Source of the DNA: an uncultured Prevotella sp.
Lineage (GTDB): Bacteria > Bacteroidota > Bacteroidia > Bacteroidales > Bacteroidaceae
DNA length: 10,964 nt
Assembly (NCBI GenBank): GCA_947304695.1
Contig: CAMZBS010000063.1
Location: 1 to 10,964 of the forward strand
Reading direction: 5' to 3'
Part shown: one piece after another, positions 8,391-10,964 of the stretch
How positions within the stretch are numbered: position 1 is the first letter of the stretch
Layout of the letters: each line of letters opens with the position of its first letter
Translations under genes and position numbers: made by a program
Notes under the pieces: model-generated
Seen by the model: only the letters and a program-made list of their open reading frames with translations
Databases searched by the model: none
What the model was told of the DNA's origin: nothing

Positions 8391-8417
8391 AAAATAGGAA
8401 AATAGGAAAATAGGAAA
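8391..8417. repeat. Short tandem repeat, AAAATAGG x 3
   Basis: Three exact copies of the 8-base unit AAAATAGG plus a partial fourth (AAA), starting 33 bases after the stop of the MATE gene. No function is evident. Such 8-base arrays can change copy number by slippage, but here it is outside any convincing coding region. Confidence 0.85.
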
Positions 8418-8432
8418 TCTTCGCCTTTACGT

Positions 8433-8720
8433 CTAAGGCGTTACCAGCGCGCGAATCAATAATTCCACTTGCTGCTGACTCATGCCGTGTGAAACCAGAT
8501 AGCTGGCAAAAGCTTTTGCATAGTCAACGTTTGGCAACGCAGCTTCATCGCTCACACCAGCATAGTGCATCAGGCAGGTGTTGAGTCTGAGCGATACCAA
8601 CGTATTGCACAGGTCGGGGTCTTTTTCGTCACATTCTTTTTGACTTACCAATATTTTGTACCATCTGCCACGAATCTACGTGTCAACAATTTCTTTCTTC
8701 ATTTTGTCAAAATAATTCAT
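8433..8720 (-). pseudogene. Small frame broken by one in-frame TAG
   Basis: On the minus strand an ATG at 8718-8720 opens MNYFDKMKKEIVDT, then a TAG (plus-strand 8676-8678), then the same frame continues for about 80 codons to a TAG at 8433-8435, including the stretches KECDEKDPDLCN and DYAKAFASYLVSHGMSQQQ. If the TAG were CAG (one C-to-T change), the product would be one protein of about 95 residues. The downstream part is predicted soluble, with three cysteines and a helical C-terminus. I do not recognise the family. The codon choice (TTA, TTG, GTA, GCG, CGC) differs from the GC-rich, CTG/GCC-heavy neighbours, hinting at separate origin. Alternatives are a short real gene starting at an inner codon such as TTG 8651, or chance; I consider decay slightly more likely. 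Confidence 0.4.
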
Positions 8721-8827
8721 AGAAAAAAGCACTCTCCCGACAGGTACTTCTAGACGAAAGAAAGCGCAGAAAGCAGCTCTTTCATGGTCAGATGCCTGCT
8801 GCCAAGGAGGCAGATAGCCTCTGCCTG

Positions 8828-8914
8828 CATGGAAGTAAGGCTCTGCCTCATCGGAAACTAGGCTTAGACGCATCGGAAACAAGCCACTTTTGCATCGAAA
8901 CCAAGCCTCTTTTA
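8828..8914. repeat. Degenerate tandem array, period about 22 bases, four units
   Basis: Four units begin with CAT at 8828, 8849, 8871 and 8893 (spacings 21, 22, 22). The last three are clearly alike: CATCGGAAAC or CATCGAAACC followed by AGGCTT, AAGCCAC or AAGCCTC. The first (CATGGAAGTAAGGCTCTGCC) is more diverged. Just before the array is a hairpin AGGCAGA-TAGCC-TCTGCCT (8808-8826). The 22-base period is close to two turns of DNA. There are no unique spacers, so this is not a CRISPR array. Confidence 0.65.
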
Positions 8915-9131
8915 GGGCATAAAACGCCTGTTTTCGGGGGACAGTGATGCCTCTGAATTTTCAATCCTGTGATTGTCAGATACTTACAAAAACACTCATA
9001 ATTCGCTCATTTGCAACCGATTGACCACCTGCTGAATTCTGAGTGAATCTCAGAAGGGTCATTGTAAAGATTTTTCATAATAGCGTGGATTGTTTTTCCA
9101 CCGCCCAAATTGACACACAGAATAAGTAACA

Positions 9132-9164
9132 TTATTACTGTCAATGTTTAGCGGACAGTAATAA
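9132..9164. repeat. 11-base perfect inverted repeat
   Basis: TTATTACTGTC (9132-9142) and GACAGTAATAA (9154-9164) are exact reverse complements around an 11-base loop. A third related half-site, ATTGACA (9109-9115), pairs with TGTCAAT (9139-9145), so the same sequence can take two alternative stems. It is not followed by a T-run and does not look like a terminator. It could be an operator-like dyad or a leftover end of an insertion sequence; no transposase remains nearby. Confidence 0.6.
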
Positions 9165-9235
9165 AATCAAAATGTAAATCTGAGAAAAATGATGGAGGAA
9201 TATGGGCTCTAAAGGCGTATAGAATAAGAGTGGTA

Positions 9236-9321
9236 TGCCGTTACAAAAACGGCAAAAATACACATTTTTGTAGAAATCTCAAAATGTTTTCACGGAAATC
9301 ATGTAGAAATCTCAAAATGTT
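9236..9321. repeat. Hairpin pair followed by two 20-base direct repeats
   Basis: TGTAGAAATCTCAAAATGTT occurs exactly twice, at 9269-9288 and 9302-9321, a 33-base period. Just upstream are two adjoining hairpins: TGCCGTT-ACAAA-AACGGCA (9236-9254) and CAAAAAT-ACAC-ATTTTTG (9253-9270). The compact mixture resembles a small non-coding repeat element. The weak frame across it on the plus strand simply repeats CRNLKM and is not accepted as a gene. Confidence 0.7.
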
Positions 9322-9363
9322 GTGCTTCTGCCGCATCGTCCATCAGCCAGCCGCTAACTACGA

Positions 9364-9402
9364 AAAAAGAGAAGTGAGGCGTCTCTCCCCACTTCTCTTT
9401 TT
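9364..9402. terminator. Bidirectional intrinsic terminator
   Basis: AAAAAGAGAAGTG (9364-9376) and CACTTCTCTTTTT (9390-9402) form a perfect 13-base stem with a 13-base loop. On the minus strand it lies 22 bases past the arabinofuranosidase stop and ends in a T-run, so it should terminate that gene. On the plus strand the stem is also followed by a T-rich run and could stop read-through from the synthetase-MATE unit, about 1 kb upstream. Confidence 0.85.
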
Positions 9403-9423
9403 CTTTTTCCTGTTTCCAATTCC

Positions 9424-10964
9424 TTACAGCTGGTATTCGAGCATGACCATTGTGTAGGGCTGGAGGTCGAGGGCGAACTTCTTCTGGGCCTTCACCTGCT
9501 CGGTCTGCGGGGCGATGGGCTGGGCGTCGAAGTTGTTCTCCTGGTCAGGCTTGCCGGTGAGCACGGTCTTGGTGGCCGTCTTCTTCAGAGAGAAGCGGGA
9601 GAGGTCGATGTTGGCCTTCTTGGCTTCGGCTCCGGCGTTGACGAGCTTGACAAAGAGCTTGCGGGTCTTGGCGTTGAGGATGACGCTCTGGCCATAGTGA
9701 ACGTCGACCTGGGGCTGGCAGACTCCGGCGGCATCGCCCTGGAAGGTGACGCAGTCGCCGTAGTAGTACTGGCCGCTGGACTTGCCGAAGAGCTGCTGCA
9801 CGTAGTAGCTGCAGGTGAGGAACGGGCGCTCGTTGTCGTAGTAGATGAGGTCGGGGTTCCACTGGGTGCCGTCCTTGCGGGCAAAGAGGGGAGCGTAGGA
9901 GGTCATGGTGACCACGTCGGCATTGCGCTCCACGTGGAGCAGGTAGAGGCCCTCGGCCAGGGCGTCGATGAACTTCTTGTCCTTGGCGGCATACTCACCC
10001 AGGTAGACCTTGGTCTTGCGGTCGCGGGGATAGTTGTCGTACTGGCGGATTTTCATGAACGTGTCGCGCGGCTCGTAGTAGTGCTCGTCGATGATGGGCA
10101 TGCCCAGCTCGTCGGCCAGCTTCCAGCCAGCCTCGTAGTCGGGGTTGCCGGGGTGGGAGCCGGGGCCTGCGGTGCCCACGATGACGATTTCGGGATGGGC
10201 CTTTGTCACCTTGTTGTACAGGTACTTGAAGCGTTCGATGAATTCGGGTGAGATCTTCTCTTCGTTGCCAATGCCCAGATACTTCAGGTTGAAGGGTGCG
10301 GGGTGGCCTGCGTCGGCACGCATCTTGGCCCACTTGTTGGTGGCGGGATCGCCGTTGGCCCACTCAATGAGGTCGATGGCCTCGGCTACCCATTCGTCCA
10401 TCTGATCCATAGGCACCACATCCTGTGCCTGATCACGCATGCCCCAGCCGCCATTGGCTCCCTGGCACGATACACCGCAAGGCAGGATAGGCAGGGGTTC
10501 CATGCCCGTATCCTCACAGAACTGGAAATACTCGAAGAAGCCCAGTCCCATGCTCTGATGGTAACCCCAGGTATTCTTCAGACCCTTGCGCTGCTCCTTC
10601 GGACCGATGGTGGTCTTCCAACGGTAGGTATCCCAGAAGCCATCGCCACCGCCGTGAACCACGCAACCGCCGGGGAAGCGCATGAACTTAGGCTGGAGAT
10701 CGGCCAGTGCCTGAGCCAGATCCTTACGCAGACCGTGACCCTTGTAAGTATCCTGCGGCATGAGAGATACCATATCGACATCGAGATCGCCAGGGGTAAG
10801 CACGAGAATCTGGAGCGAAGCATTCTGACAGGTGCTGTCGGGTGTCAGTACGGCCTCGTACTTCTGCCAAGAGGTATTGCTGACATCGAACTTGGCCTCA
10901 GCCAGGAGTTTCGGATCTCTGGGACCGAAGCCAAAACCACCGCCGCGACCCTGAGGCTGTGCTA
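9424..10964 (-). CDS. GH51 alpha-L-arabinofuranosidase, N-terminus missing
   Basis: Removes alpha-L-arabinofuranosyl side chains from arabinan, arabinoxylan and related plant polysaccharides with retention of configuration. The 512 visible residues are the C-terminal part; the frame is open to the right edge, so the GTG at 10803 is not the start. Visible residues 1-60 include a Gly-rich stretch (GRGGGFGFG) and SWQKYEAVLTP...LDVDMVSLMP, the end of a CBM4/9-like beta domain. The catalytic barrel follows with RFPGGCVVHGG and RWKTTIGPKEQR, the acid/base Glu in GIGNEE (codon 10261-10263), DEHYYEPRDTF, and the nucleophile Glu in YLGEYAA (codon 9994-9996). SYAPLFARKDGTQWNPDLIYY and the C-terminal beta domain complete it. 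The layout resembles the plant- and Bacteroidota-type subgroup; such enzymes are usually secreted or periplasmic, but the signal peptide lies off the window. Confidence 0.95.
   Translation of the reverse strand, partial: AQPQGRGGGFGFGPRDPKLLAEAKFDVSNTSWQKYEAVLTPDSTCQNASLQILVLTPGDLDVDMVSLMPQDTYKGHGLRKDLAQALADLQPKFMRFPGGCVVHGGGDGFWDTYRWKTTIGPKEQRKGLKNTWGYHQSMGLGFFEYFQFCEDTGMEPLPILPCGVSCQGANGGWGMRDQAQDVVPMDQMDEWVAEAIDLIEWANGDPATNKWAKMRADAGHPAPFNLKYLGIGNEEKISPEFIERFKYLYNKVTKAHPEIVIVGTAGPGSHPGNPDYEAGWKLADELGMPIIDEHYYEPRDTFMKIRQYDNYPRDRKTKVYLGEYAAKDKKFIDALAEGLYLLHVERNADVVTMTSYAPLFARKDGTQWNPDLIYYDNERPFLTCSYYVQQLFGKSSGQYYYGDCVTFQGDAAGVCQPQVDVHYGQSVILNAKTRKLFVKLVNAGAEAKKANIDLSRFSLKKTATKTVLTGKPDQENNFDAQPIAPQTEQVKAQKKFALDLQPYTMVMLEYQL

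Larger units (their letters stand above)
8359..9423. other. Repeat-rich spacer between convergent genes
   Basis: About 1.06 kb lies between the ends of two convergent genes, so no promoter for either is expected here. It is clearly more AT-rich than the flanking genes. I see no intact protein gene: it holds one interrupted small frame (8433-8720, minus strand), tandem and direct repeats, several hairpins and a terminator near 9383, each listed separately. The parts from about 8941 to 9130 show only short inverted repeats, the clearest being TTCTGAG-TGAAT-CTCAGAA at 9037-9055, framed by GACC (9023-9026) and GGTC (9057-9060). It reads like a place where mobile or decayed sequence has accumulated. 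Confidence 0.7.

Noticed and set aside
8422..8440. Hairpin CGCCTT-TACGTCT-AAGGCG as terminator of the synthetase-MATE unit.
   Set aside because: The stem is only six bases and no T-run follows on the plus strand, so I could not support it; the strong hairpin at 9364-9402 is the better candidate.
8676..8678. Reading the internal TAG as an amino acid through an altered genetic code, as in some phages of this host group.
   Set aside because: The nearby chromosomal genes use ordinary stops, there is no phage gene or suppressor tRNA in view, and a single C-to-T mutation explains it more simply.
8676..8882. A separate 68-codon minus-strand gene.
   Set aside because: Its first half is the translated 22-base repeat array and its last part is the beginning of the interrupted small frame listed as a pseudogene.
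8828..8914. A CRISPR array.
   Set aside because: The units are degenerate and directly adjoining, with no unique spacers and no cas genes.
9230..9457. A 75-codon plus-strand frame over the direct repeats.
   Set aside because: It is made of the repeat itself (CRNLKM twice), then crosses the terminator hairpin and runs into the end of the opposite gene.
10801..10803. GTG at 10803 as the start of the arabinofuranosidase.
   Set aside because: The frame continues without a stop to the window edge with plausible beta-domain sequence (SWQKYEAVLTP), so the gene is simply cut off.

Overview
The window looks like chromosomal DNA from a Bacteroidota species, most probably a gut or rumen Prevotellaceae member. 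The reasons are the Bacteroidota-type GH51 arabinofuranosidase, GC-rich genes beside AT-richer spacer DNA, no clear Shine-Dalgarno sequences, and G-rich dispersed-repeat arms of a kind I associate with this phylum. The assignment is inference; there is no rRNA or marker gene here.

Layout: (1) Bases 1-6976 (+) hold most of one very large nonribosomal peptide synthetase, open at the left edge. Its visible domain order is C(partial)-A-T-C-A-T-R, so it shows two complete elongation modules' worth of A and T domains and ends in a thioester reductase rather than a thioesterase. (2) Bases 6973-8358 (+) encode a MATE-family membrane transporter whose likely start overlaps the synthetase stop by four bases (ATGA), so the two genes are probably one translationally coupled unit. 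(3) Bases 8359-9423 are about 1.06 kb of repeat-rich DNA with no convincing intact gene. It holds a nonsense-interrupted small reading frame on the minus strand, an 8-base tandem repeat, a degenerate array with a period of about 22 bases, several hairpins, a pair of 20-base direct repeats and a good bidirectional terminator hairpin. (4) Bases 9424-10964 (-) hold the C-terminal 512 residues of a GH51 alpha-L-arabinofuranosidase that runs off the right edge.

The synthetase should activate at least two amino acids, join them, and release the chain reductively as a peptide aldehyde (or, after further reduction, an alcohol). Dipeptide aldehydes of this kind can cyclise to imines and pyrazinones, a chemistry known from NRPS-reductase systems of gut bacteria. 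The coupled MATE protein is the obvious candidate exporter or self-resistance factor. The arabinofuranosidase is convergent with this unit and belongs to plant polysaccharide use, with no visible functional link.

The less expected features are two inverted-repeat structures inside the synthetase reading frame, both in inter-domain or inter-motif linkers: a perfect 16-base stem between T1 and C2, and a pair of G-rich inverted arms in the second adenylation domain. They suggest that short palindromic elements have been tolerated in frame where the protein can accept extra residues.
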